A stretch of 64,000 nt of DNA from Allostella sp. ATCC 35155 (GTDB taxonomy: Bacteria; Pseudomonadota; Alphaproteobacteria; ATCC43930; Allostellaceae), in NCBI GenBank assembly GCA_006738865.1, contig AP019701.1, positions 1,360,001 to 1,424,000 on the forward strand, given 5' to 3'. The translations under genes were made by a program, and so were the position numbers. Shown here one piece after another: positions 46,593-54,845 of this stretch (position 1 is its first letter; the number at the start of each line of letters is the position of its first letter). Under the pieces are notes generated by a model that was given only the letters and a program-made list of their open reading frames with translations, had not been told where the DNA came from and made no database searches.

Positions 46593-47450
46593 CTACTGGC
46601 GGACCGTCGGGCCGTCGCCGGCGACCGTCGTGCGCTGCATCAGACGCTTGTAGCGGGTGGCGTCGTAGGCGGTCGCGCGGTGCAGCAGGCGGCGATTGTC
46701 CCACACCAGAATGTCGCCCGTCCGCCAGGCGTGCGAATGGCAGAATTCGGGGCGGATCGCAGTCTCGGTCAGGTGGCGGACGAAGGCGCGGCCCTCCTCC
46801 TCGGGCCAGCCGACGACGTGCGAGCAGTGGGCGCCGATGTACAGCGACTTGCGGCCCGTGACGGGGTTGACGCGGACCATCGTCTGCCGGACGGCCGGCA
46901 GTTCGGCCTTCTCCGCATCGGTCAGAACCCGCGGATCGACCTGGGCCCGGGAGTGGATCATCGAATGTTCCGCGACCAGCCCCTCGAGCTGCCGCCTGGT
47001 TTCGCCGGGCAGGGCGTCATAGGCCGCGGCCATGTCGGCGAACTCGGTGTTGCCGCCCTCGGGCGGGCACAGCCGACCCGACAGCAGCGAGCACAGGGAC
47101 GGCGTCGCCTTGTAGGAGCTGTCGGAATGCCAGAGATAATTGGCCTTCTGGTAGATCATCCGCCGGTCCTCGGGCGGGATGAGGTCGCCCGTGCGGATGT
47201 CGAGGTTCGACTGCCGGGCGAACAGGGTGCCGCCGGCGGGGTTGGCGCTGATCGTCTTCTCCAGCGGCCCGAAATGCTCGCTGAAGGCGACCTGCTGCTC
47301 GTCGTCGATGTCCTGGTCGCGGAACAGCAGCAGGCCGTGCTCGTCCAACGCGGCGCGGATCGGCTGGAATTCGCCGGCCGTCATCGGCCGGGCGACGTCG
47401 ACGCCGATGATCTCGACGCCGAACAGCGGGTGCAGCTTGCGGAACTCCAT
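46593..47450 (-). CDS. TauD/TfdA-family 2-oxoglutarate-dependent dioxygenase, copy 2
   Basis: A 285-residue paralogue of the neighbouring dioxygenase, sharing most of its length (for example GGTLFARQSNLDI, SLCSLLSGR, NPVTGRKSLYIGAHCSHVVG). The iron triad is intact: YLWHSDSSYK and NRRLLHRATAYD. It lies 12 bp after the iron-type dehydrogenase gene. Differences are spread along the protein, which suggests an old duplication with possible division of substrates. Confidence 0.92.
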   Translation of the reverse strand: MEFRKLHPLFGVEIIGVDVARPMTAGEFQPIRAALDEHGLLLFRDQDIDDEQQVAFSEHFGPLEKTISANPAGGTLFARQSNLDIRTGDLIPPEDRRMIYQKANYLWHSDSSYKATPSLCSLLSGRLCPPEGGNTEFADMAAAYDALPGETRRQLEGLVAEHSMIHSRAQVDPRVLTDAEKAELPAVRQTMVRVNPVTGRKSLYIGAHCSHVVGWPEEEGRAFVRHLTETAIRPEFCHSHAWRTGDILVWDNRRLLHRATAYDATRYKRLMQRTTVAGDGPTVRQ

Positions 47451-47462
47451 CGGATTCCTCCC

Positions 47463-48593
47463 CTACATCGCCTGCAGGAACAGGGCGTGATACTCCTCGA
47501 CCGTCGGCTGGCGCGGCGTGGTCAGGTGGCAATGGTCCTTGATCGCCGCCTCGGACATGCGCGGCAGCACTTGGCTCGGCACGCCCATGGCCGCCAGCCC
47601 CGACGGCAGCCCGACCTGGGCGTTGAGCTGCTCGACGTGCCGGGCGAGGTCGGTGTCCGCCGGCAGGTCCATCGCCTCGCACAGCCGGGCGTACTTGTCG
47701 CCGACATGGCCGTCGTTCCAGCGCAGGATGGTCGGCAGGATCACCGCGTTGAGCGTGCCGTGGTGCAGCTTCAGCTCCTCCAGGCTGCCCAGCGGATGCG
47801 ACATGGCATGCACTGCGCCGAGACCCTTCTGGAAGGCCATCGCGCCCTCCATCGCCGCCATCATCATGTTCCAGCGCGCCTCGCGATCCTGCCCATCCTC
47901 GACGGCACGGACGAGGAAGCGGGCAGCGCGCCGCGCGCCGTCGAGGGCGATGGCGTCGGCCGGCGGGTTGACGTTCGGCGACAGGAACGTCTCGACGCAA
48001 TGGGTGAGGGCGTCCATGCCCGTGCCCGCGGTCAGGCCGCGCGGCAGGCCGAGCGTCAGCTCGGGGTCGCAGATGGCGACCTTGGGCAGCAGGAAGGGGC
48101 TGATGAGGCCGATCTTGCGCCCGTCGTTGAAGATGATGATGGCGCCGCGGCCGACCTCGCTGCCGGTACCGGCGGTGGTCGGGACGGCGACGATCGGGGC
48201 GACGCGCGCGGTGATGCGGGCGACGCCGCCCTCTGCCGCGGCGTACTGGACCAGTGGCGGCTCGTGCGTCGCCAGCACCGCGACGGCCTTGGCGAGGTCC
48301 ATCGACGAGCCGCCGCCGATCGCGATGATGCCGTCGGCGCCGTGCGCACGATAGGCGTCGAGCGCGGCGAGCGCGGCCCGCTCGGTCGGGTTGGCGGGCG
48401 TCCCGTCGAACAGGGCGGTCGCGACGGTGGCGGGCAGGGTGCCGGTCACCCGCTCCAGCAGGCCGGCGGCGACCACGCCCTTGTCGGTCACGATCAGCGG
48501 TCGCTGGACGCCGATCAGCTTCAGCTCCTCCGGCAGCAGCGAGATCGCGCCGAAGTCGAACTGGATGCGGGTCAGGTAGGTGATGAGCGCCAT
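47463..48593 (-). CDS. iron-containing alcohol dehydrogenase family (maleylacetate reductase-like)
   Basis: A 376-residue dehydrogenase. NAD(P) motif GGGSSMDLAKA (about residues 92-102), PTTAGTGSEVGRGAII, and metal-site residues in GMDALTHCVE, HAMSHPLG and LHHGTLNAV are intact. It would oxidise an alcohol or reduce an aldehyde/oxo-acid formed by the following dioxygenases. It is the first gene of the operon and diverges from the MetE-core-like gene across 150 bp that hold a long palindrome. Confidence 0.9.
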   Translation of the reverse strand: MALITYLTRIQFDFGAISLLPEELKLIGVQRPLIVTDKGVVAAGLLERVTGTLPATVATALFDGTPANPTERAALAALDAYRAHGADGIIAIGGGSSMDLAKAVAVLATHEPPLVQYAAAEGGVARITARVAPIVAVPTTAGTGSEVGRGAIIIFNDGRKIGLISPFLLPKVAICDPELTLGLPRGLTAGTGMDALTHCVETFLSPNVNPPADAIALDGARRAARFLVRAVEDGQDREARWNMMMAAMEGAMAFQKGLGAVHAMSHPLGSLEELKLHHGTLNAVILPTILRWNDGHVGDKYARLCEAMDLPADTDLARHVEQLNAQVGLPSGLAAMGVPSQVLPRMSEAAIKDHCHLTTPRQPTVEEYHALFLQAM

Positions 48594-48673
48594 GGCCGGT
48601 CGATCTCTCGATGCAGGGGGAAGCGGATTCGCCGGTGATTAAAGCAGCGGCGACCCGCCTGTGGAAAGGGCGG

Positions 48674-48703
48674 TTGCCGCTGGAACGGGCGCGCTGCTAT
48701 CGT
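48674..48703 (+). promoter_or_regulatory. promoter of the MetE-core-like gene (predicted)
   Basis: TTGCCG (48674-48679), 18-nt spacer, TATCGT (48698-48703). The predicted start falls inside the adjacent palindrome, an arrangement that suits repression. Confidence 0.45.
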
Positions 48704-48704
48704 C

Positions 48705-48728
48705 GCAAGTAACCAGTTGGATACTTGC
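48705..48728. promoter_or_regulatory. 24-bp palindromic operator
   Basis: Outer arms GCAAGTA and TACTTGC, inner arms CCA and TGG; 10 of 12 position pairs are complementary. It starts 2 nt past a predicted -10 element and ends 15 nt before the ATG at 48744, in the divergent gap. The shape suits a dimeric winged-helix repressor (HxlR/MarR-like), but no regulator gene is adjacent. Confidence 0.7.
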
Positions 48729-48743
48729 TGCCCGGAGGACGCC

Positions 48744-49766
48744 ATGCCGCGCATCCAGACGACCGTCGTCGGTTCCTACCCCATCCCGGACTGGCTCGCG
48801 GCCATGCCGACCGAGCAGGCGCTGACCGACGCCACCCGCGTCGTGCTGCACACGCAAGAGCGCGCCGGCATCGATCTCGTCTGCGACAGCGAGCTCTACC
48901 GGTTCGACGTCAACCATCCCGAGACCAACGGGATGATCGAGTACTTCGTCCGGCCGATGTCGGGGATCCGCACCTCGATCGGGTTCGACGAGATGATGGC
49001 CTATCGCGGCCAGCGCGGCATGGCGTTCCGCACCCGTCCGCCGGGCGTCGTCGAAGGGCCGATCGGGGCCGGCACGCTCGACCTGCCGTCGGCCTGCGCG
49101 CGTGCGGCCCGCCTCGCCCAGAAGCCGCTGAAGTTCACGCTGACGGGGCCGCACATGCTGGCCAAGACCCTGATCGACAAGCATTACGGCGGCGTCGACG
49201 GGGTCGCCGACGGGCTCGCGGCCGTGCTGGCCGAGCAGGTGCGCCACTGCCAGGGCGCGGCGGTGATCCAGGTCGACGAAGCCAACCTGCCCGGCCATCC
49301 CGAGGAATGGGAATGGGCTGCGCGCGCAATCAACCGCGTGCTCGATGCCGTGCCCGGCAAGGCGGCGGTCCATCTCTGCTTCGGCAATTATGGCGGCCAG
49401 TCGATCCAGAAGGGCGCCTGGGACAAGCTGATGCAGTACCTCAATGCCCTGCATGCCGACCACATCGTCATGGAGATCGCCGCCCGGCCGGCCGAGGAGC
49501 TGGCGGTGTTCCGCGGCCTCGACCAGCGCATCGGCCTCGGCCTCGGTGTCGTCGACATCAAGCGCACCGAGATCGAGACCGCCGACGAGATCGCCCGCCG
49601 CATCGACCGCGCGGAGAAGCTGCTCGGGCCGGGCCGGGTCCGCTACATCCATCCCGATTGCGGCTTCTGGATGCTGAAGCGCTCGATCGCCGACGGCAAG
49701 ATCGCCGCCCTGGTGGCCGGTCGCGACCTCTACGAGCGCGGCGGTGCCGACGTGAAGGCGGCATAG
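48744..49766 (+). CDS. cobalamin-independent methionine synthase (MetE) C-terminal-domain-like protein
   Basis: A 340-residue protein matching only the catalytic half of MetE. It starts TTVVGSYPIPDWL, and the zinc ligands are H209 and C211 (AVHLCFGN), E about 242 (VMEIA) and C about 305 (HPDCGF). Such core-MetE proteins transfer methyl or alkyl groups to thiols; true methionine synthesis, alkyl-CoM-type and unknown reactions all occur in the family. CGGAGG precedes the ATG at 48744. It is expressed divergently from the dioxygenase operon under the palindromic operator. Confidence 0.87.
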   Translation: MPRIQTTVVGSYPIPDWLAAMPTEQALTDATRVVLHTQERAGIDLVCDSELYRFDVNHPETNGMIEYFVRPMSGIRTSIGFDEMMAYRGQRGMAFRTRPPGVVEGPIGAGTLDLPSACARAARLAQKPLKFTLTGPHMLAKTLIDKHYGGVDGVADGLAAVLAEQVRHCQGAAVIQVDEANLPGHPEEWEWAARAINRVLDAVPGKAAVHLCFGNYGGQSIQKGAWDKLMQYLNALHADHIVMEIAARPAEELAVFRGLDQRIGLGLGVVDIKRTEIETADEIARRIDRAEKLLGPGRVRYIHPDCGFWMLKRSIADGKIAALVAGRDLYERGGADVKAA

Positions 49767-49784
49767 CCGGCCCGGGACGGCCGG
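49767..49784. terminator. small hairpin between convergent genes
   Basis: CCGGCC (49767-49772) and GGCCGG (49779-49784) form a 6-bp stem directly after the MetE-core-like stop. It has no T-run; assignment rests on its place between two convergent stops. Confidence 0.35.
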
Positions 49785-49796
49785 AACGGCGGCCGG

Positions 49797-51296
49797 TCAG
49801 TCGTCGGCGCGGCCCGAGCGGCCGAGGGTCGATCGCCGCGCGGCGACCAGCCGTCTCAGCGCACGGCGGTCGATCTTTCCGACAGCGGTGCGCGGCAGGG
49901 CCTCCACGACGAGAATCCGACCGGGCGAGCGCGCCGCGCCCAGGGTCGCCCGGCAATGGGCAAGCAACTCGTCCGTAGCGACCGGCGCGCGCAGCACCAC
50001 GGCCGCCAGCGCCGCGTGCCCCTGGATGCGGTGCGGCACGCCGAAGGCGGCTGCCTCCGCCACCGCTGGGTGCGCCGACAGGTGCTGCTCGATGTCGCCC
50101 GGATAGACCTTCTGGCCGCCGATGCTGATGAGGTCGTCGACCCGGCCGCGCAGTTCGAGTTCGCCCTCGGCGTTGATCAGGCCGGCATCGCCCGGATAGA
50201 ACCAGCCGCCCTCGAACCGGCTCGCCGCCCCGGCGACGGTGCGATGATAGGCCTGCGGGAACTGCGCCGACCGGAAGCGAACCGTCCCGACCGCCCCCGC
50301 CGGGCAGGGGTGTTCGAGATGGTCGACGACCTGCATCTCGATCACCGGATCGGGCCGACCGGCCGTCGCGGGGTTCCGGCGGATCTCTTCGGGGACGGCC
50401 AGGGTCAGCGCCCCGACCTCGTTGGTCGCATAGACGACGTAGATGTCGGGCGAGACGCGTCGCATCACCGCCAGTCGATCCGCGGGCTCCAGCGGGGCCG
50501 AGCCGACCAGGATGCGCAGGTCCGGCAGCAGCGGCGCATCCGCCGGGGCGGCGGCGAGCAAATGTTTGAGATGGACCGGGGTCATGGTGGTCCAGGTCGC
50601 TCCCAGGCTTGCGGCCGCCGCCTTGAGCGCGTCGACGGTGGCGAGTGCCGGCGGCACCGCGACGGCCGCTCCGTGCAGCAGCGAGCGCTCGGCCCAGCTG
50701 CGGCCCAAGCCGAACTGGAAGCCGATGATCGCAAGGTAGCGCTCCCCGGGCCCGAGCGGCAGTCGCCGCAAGGTCGTCTCGACCCGCGCGGCGTCGTGGC
50801 CGTGGGTGGTCACCACCAGCTTGGGGATCCCGCCGGTCGTGCCGGACGAGCGCACGAGGTAGCAGGCTGCCTCCGCGTCGGGGGGCGCAGGCAGCACGGC
50901 CGCCGCCGGCGCGGTCGGCAGCCGCTCCAGCATGATCGTCGGGATGCCCAGCCCATCGGGAACCCGGGCTCCGCCCGACACGGCGACCCGGATCCCGCCC
51001 GCCTCCACCAGGCCGCGCGCGATCGCCGGGGGATCGTCGGTGCCCAGGATCACCGCCGGCACACCCAGCCGATGGCACGCGAACATGAGAAGGAGATCGA
51101 TCACCCGGGTCTCGAGGACCAGCGCCACCGGCAGCCCGGGGACGAGGCCGCGCTGCGTCAGCTCGAGCGCCGTCCGCTCGATCGCCCGGTGCAGACCGGC
51201 AAAGGTCAAGGTGCCGGCGGGACTGACGATGGCCGGCGCATCCGGTTGCGATTTCGCAAATGCCTCGATCGCCGCCCCGTACCAGGGATGTCCCAC
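49797..51296 (-). CDS. AMP-forming acyl-CoA synthetase/ligase
   Basis: A 499-residue adenylating enzyme. P-loop-like motif RSSGTTGGIPKLVVTTHG (about 147-165), GWFYPGDAG, the hinge ELRGRVDDLISIGGQKVYPG and catalytic lysine in PRTAVGKIDRRALR are intact. It activates a carboxylate as acyl-AMP, normally for CoA ligation. The GTG at 51296 is preferred because GAAGGGGG precedes it; a TTG at 51338 would add 14 residues without a ribosome site. No carrier protein is adjacent, so a free acid and CoA are the likely substrates. Confidence 0.88.
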   Translation of the reverse strand: MGHPWYGAAIEAFAKSQPDAPAIVSPAGTLTFAGLHRAIERTALELTQRGLVPGLPVALVLETRVIDLLLMFACHRLGVPAVILGTDDPPAIARGLVEAGGIRVAVSGGARVPDGLGIPTIMLERLPTAPAAAVLPAPPDAEAACYLVRSSGTTGGIPKLVVTTHGHDAARVETTLRRLPLGPGERYLAIIGFQFGLGRSWAERSLLHGAAVAVPPALATVDALKAAAASLGATWTTMTPVHLKHLLAAAPADAPLLPDLRILVGSAPLEPADRLAVMRRVSPDIYVVYATNEVGALTLAVPEEIRRNPATAGRPDPVIEMQVVDHLEHPCPAGAVGTVRFRSAQFPQAYHRTVAGAASRFEGGWFYPGDAGLINAEGELELRGRVDDLISIGGQKVYPGDIEQHLSAHPAVAEAAAFGVPHRIQGHAALAAVVLRAPVATDELLAHCRATLGAARSPGRILVVEALPRTAVGKIDRRALRRLVAARRSTLGRSGRADD

Positions 51297-51503
51297 GCCC
51301 GCGCCCCCTTCATGCGAGCCTGTCTGCGCGCGGCTCAATCCACGGGTTCAATGTTAGCGTAGCGTTTGCGGTCCAGCCACCGCGTCCCGTGGAACCGGAT
51401 TGCCAGGACCCGGTTTTCGGGTCGCCACGCCCAACATGGCGTAGCGCCCGCCGGCCCGCCGCACTAGCTTCAGGGGCCGGTTCAGCGGGTGAATGAGGAA
51501 GAC

Positions 51504-53813
51504 ATGGTGCAGGATATCCGGCGGATCGCCCATTGCAGCCACTGGGGCGCCTTCTGGCTGCTGGTGCGGAACGGCCAGATCGTCGGGGTCGAGCCGATGG
51601 CGTTCGATCCCGCGCCGTCCGACATCATCCACAGCGTGCCGGAGTGGGCGGACCCGCGGCTGCGCATCGCCCAGCCGATGGTGCGCGAGGGCTGGCTGCG
51701 CGACCGCGAGCGCGCCGACGGGGCGGGACGCGGGCGCGAGGCCTTCGTGCCGGTCGGCTGGGACGAGGCGCTGGACCTGGTGGCCGGGCAGATCCGCCGG
51801 GTCCGCGACACCTTCGGGCCGGCCTCGATCTTCGCGGGCTCCTACGGCTGGACCAGCGCCGGGCGGTTCCATCACGCGGCCACCGGGCTGAAGCGGATGC
51901 TCGGCCTGTTCGGCGGCTATACGGGCCACGTCAACACCTACAGCATCGCCGCCGGGCCGGTCATCCTGCGCCACGTCTTCGGCTCCGAGGACGCCTGCAA
52001 CGGCGGCGGCACGACCCTCGACACGGTCGCCGAGCATTCCGAGATCGTCGTCGTGTTCGGCGCGCTGTCGCCGCGGACGGCGCAGACGGAGGCCGGCGGC
52101 CTCGCGCGCCACACGCTGGAGCTGCACCTGAGGCGCCTCGTCGCGCGCGGCGCCCGCATCGTCCTCGTCTCGCCCGCGCGCGACGACCTGCCGGAATGGG
52201 TGCCGGCCGAATGGCTGCCGGTGCGGCCCAACACCGACACCGCGCTGATGCTGGCCCTGGCGCAGGAGATCGTCGCCGGCGGCCGCAACGACCTCGATTT
52301 CCTCGACCGCTGCTGCTCTGGCAGCGCGGAATTCCTCGCCTACCTCTCGGGTGCCTCCGACGGAGTGGCGAAGGACGCGGCCTGGGCGGCGCCGATCACC
52401 GGGATCGAGGCCGGGCGCATCCGGCAGCTCGCCCGCGAACTGCCGGCGCGGCGCACCATGCTGACGGTGAGCTGGGCGCTGCAGCGCGCCGACCATGGCG
52501 AGCAGCCCTTCTGGGCGGCCGCCGGCCTCGCCGCCGTCATCGGCCAGATCGGCCTGCCGGGCGGCGGCGTCGGCTACGGCTACGGCTCGCTCGGCGGGGT
52601 GGGGGCGCCGCAGGTGCGCTCGCAGCCGCCCGCCATGTCGGCCGGCGTCAACCCGACCGGCAGCTTCATCCCGGTCGCGCGCATTGCCGACCTCCTGACG
52701 CGGCCCGGCGAGCCCTTCGACTACAACGGCCGCCGCTACGCCTATCCCGACACGCGCATGCTCTACTGGGCGGGCGGCAATCCCTTCCACCATCACCAGG
52801 ATCTCAACCGGCTGCGCCGCGCCTGGGAGCGGCCGGAGGTCGTGGTCGTGCAGGAGCCGTTCTGGACGGCGACGGCGCGGCTGGCCGACATCGTCCTGCC
52901 CGCCACCACGTCGATCGAGCGCAACGACCTCTCGGGCAACCGCCGCTCCGACCACATCGTCGCCATGCAGAAGGCGATCGAGCCGGTCGGCGGCTCGCGC
53001 GACGATTTCCGGATCTTCTCCGACCTGTCGGCCCGACTCGGGGTCGCCGAAGCCTTCACCGAGGGTCGCAGCGAGATGGAATGGCTGCGCCACCTCTACG
53101 AGGGCAGCCGCGCCGACGCCGCGCAGCGCTTCGGCCATGCGATGCCGGACTTCGACCGGTTCTGGGCGGATGGGCATGCGGCGCTGCCGGTCCGCCCGCA
53201 GCACACCTACCTTGCGGACTTCCGGCACGATCCGGCGGGCAGTCCGCTCGCCTCGGACAGCGGCCGGATCGTCCTCCACAGCCCCCGCATCGCCGCCATG
53301 GCCCATGCCGACTGCCCGCCGCATCCGGCCTGGGTCGAGCCGGCCGAATGGCTGGGCCGGGACGGCGGCGGGCGGCTCCACCTCGTCTCGCGCCAGCCGA
53401 TCGACAAGCTGCACAGCCAGCTCGACTTCTCCAGCCGCAGCCAGGCGTTGAAGCAGGACGGCCGCGAAGTCGCCTCGCTCAACCCGGCCGACGCCGGGCG
53501 CCTCGGCATCCGGCCGGGCGACACGATCCGCCTCCACAACGAGCGCGGCCAGTGCCTCGCCGGCGTCCGCATCACCGATGCGGTGCGCCCCGGCGTCGTC
53601 ATCCTGCCGACCGGCGCCTGGTACATGCCGGCCGACGCCGGCGACGGTGCCCTCGATCTCGCCGGCAACCCCAATATCCTGACGCTCGACAAGGGCACGT
53701 CGGCGCTGGGGCAGGGCTGCTCGGCGCACACCTGCCTCGTCGCGGTCGAGCGGGTGGAGCGGGCGGCCCCGGCGGTGGCGATGCCGCCGCCGATGCGCGG
53801 GCGCGCCGCCTGA
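51504..53813 (+). CDS. molybdopterin oxidoreductase, biotin sulfoxide/TMAO reductase-like
   Basis: A 769-residue molybdenum enzyme of the DMSO-reductase family. There is no N-terminal Fe-S cysteine motif and no Tat signal, as in cytosolic BisC. CSHWGAFWLLVRNGQIVGVEP opens the protein, and HVNTYSIAAGPVILRHVFG contains the likely molybdenum-ligating serine (about 147). SRQPIDKLHSQLD near residue 640 also suits BisC/TorZ-type reductases. It would reduce an S- or N-oxide. The ATG at 51504 with GAGGAA is preferred over GTG at 51489. No subunit gene accompanies it. Confidence 0.88.
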   Translation: MVQDIRRIAHCSHWGAFWLLVRNGQIVGVEPMAFDPAPSDIIHSVPEWADPRLRIAQPMVREGWLRDRERADGAGRGREAFVPVGWDEALDLVAGQIRRVRDTFGPASIFAGSYGWTSAGRFHHAATGLKRMLGLFGGYTGHVNTYSIAAGPVILRHVFGSEDACNGGGTTLDTVAEHSEIVVVFGALSPRTAQTEAGGLARHTLELHLRRLVARGARIVLVSPARDDLPEWVPAEWLPVRPNTDTALMLALAQEIVAGGRNDLDFLDRCCSGSAEFLAYLSGASDGVAKDAAWAAPITGIEAGRIRQLARELPARRTMLTVSWALQRADHGEQPFWAAAGLAAVIGQIGLPGGGVGYGYGSLGGVGAPQVRSQPPAMSAGVNPTGSFIPVARIADLLTRPGEPFDYNGRRYAYPDTRMLYWAGGNPFHHHQDLNRLRRAWERPEVVVVQEPFWTATARLADIVLPATTSIERNDLSGNRRSDHIVAMQKAIEPVGGSRDDFRIFSDLSARLGVAEAFTEGRSEMEWLRHLYEGSRADAAQRFGHAMPDFDRFWADGHAALPVRPQHTYLADFRHDPAGSPLASDSGRIVLHSPRIAAMAHADCPPHPAWVEPAEWLGRDGGGRLHLVSRQPIDKLHSQLDFSSRSQALKQDGREVASLNPADAGRLGIRPGDTIRLHNERGQCLAGVRITDAVRPGVVILPTGAWYMPADAGDGALDLAGNPNILTLDKGTSALGQGCSAHTCLVAVERVERAAPAVAMPPPMRGRAA

Positions 53814-53819
53814 TACGGA

Positions 53820-54743
53820 TCAGAAGAAGAAGAAGTCCTGGGCGGCCAGCTCGCTGGTCGTGACGTTGCGGACGAGGACGAAGTTTCCGTTGCCGAGGTC
53901 GATGCCGGTGCCGTCCGCCTGGGGCACGAAGCGCGCCTTGATGTCCGTGAAGCTGTCGACCCCGGTGCCGTTGACGTCGATCTGGATGCCGATCTGGTCG
54001 CCCTCGGCGCGCAGGAAGTCCTCGATCGTGTCACGGCCGCTGTTGGCGGCGAACGCGAAGAGGTCGCGGCCGTCGTCACCGAACAGTACGTCGTCGCCGA
54101 GGTCGCCGCGCAGATAGTCGTCGCCCGCGCCGCCGTTCACATAGTCGTCGCCCTGCCCGCCATAGACGAAGTCGTTGCCGACGCCGCCCAGCACGCTGTC
54201 GTTGCCGAGGCTGCCGGTGGCGAAGTCGTTGCCCTTGTCGCCCGAGACCGTGTCGTTGCCCTGACCGCCATGCAGGCCGTCATTGCCGTTGCCGCCGAAG
54301 ACGCTGTCGTTGCCCTGGTTGCCGTTGATCTCGTCGTCGCCGTGGCTGCCGGTGAGCAGGTCGTTGCCGTCGAAGCCGAGCAGGCGGTCGTTGCCCGCGC
54401 CGCCGGAGATGGTGTCGTTGCCGGAATAGATGGCCATGCGCAGGCCGAAGCTGTCGAGCTCGGCCACCTTCTGGTTGTAGACGGCAAGGTCGATCGAGAA
54501 CCCAGTGCCCTCGTAGTTGACGGCGTTGGAATTGGGGAAGGATTCCTTGATCGAGCCGATGAAGCCGGACGTGACCGTCTGGTTCTGGCTGACGAAGGAG
54601 CCCGTGAAGGTCTGGATCGTGCCCGTCGGCGTCTGGAGTTGGATGGTGACGGCCGATGCGGTGAAGACGTAGGGCTGCGTCAGCGGATAGAAGCCGACGT
54701 TGACCGTCATGTCGATGGAGCCGTTGACGACGAGCTGTCCCAT
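53820..54743 (-). CDS. small RTX (hemolysin-type calcium-binding repeat) protein, copy 1
   Basis: A 307-residue protein. Residues 1 to about 115 are a non-repeat beta-rich domain, followed by about nine nonapeptide RTX repeats (GGxGNDxVxG type, residues about 120-215) that bind Ca2+. A C-terminal segment ends AAQDFFFF, resembling type I secretion signals (acid followed by hydrophobic residues). It is probably exported unfolded by a type I system not encoded here. It lies 102 bp after a paralogue. The start at 54743 is supported by the matching N-terminus of that paralogue. Confidence 0.88.
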   Translation of the reverse strand: MGQLVVNGSIDMTVNVGFYPLTQPYVFTASAVTIQLQTPTGTIQTFTGSFVSQNQTVTSGFIGSIKESFPNSNAVNYEGTGFSIDLAVYNQKVAELDSFGLRMAIYSGNDTISGGAGNDRLLGFDGNDLLTGSHGDDEINGNQGNDSVFGGNGNDGLHGGQGNDTVSGDKGNDFATGSLGNDSVLGGVGNDFVYGGQGDDYVNGGAGDDYLRGDLGDDVLFGDDGRDLFAFAANSGRDTIEDFLRAEGDQIGIQIDVNGTGVDSFTDIKARFVPQADGTGIDLGNGNFVLVRNVTTSELAAQDFFFF

Positions 54744-54845
54744 GATTGCCCCCCTGAAACGGGCCGGCGGCGCCGCACGGCCCACGCAGGCGCGATGATC
54801 CGGCCGCGGCGGCGCGCGGTCAATCGCCCGTGCTGAGCGAGTGGC

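Noticed and set aside
46554-48638. A 694-codon plus-strand frame
   Set aside because: It is antisense to the second dioxygenase and the iron-type dehydrogenase, both with intact active sites.
51297-51338. TTG start for the AMP-forming ligase
   Set aside because: It has no Shine-Dalgarno and would add 14 residues outside the family domain; the GTG at 51296 has GAAGGGGG upstream.
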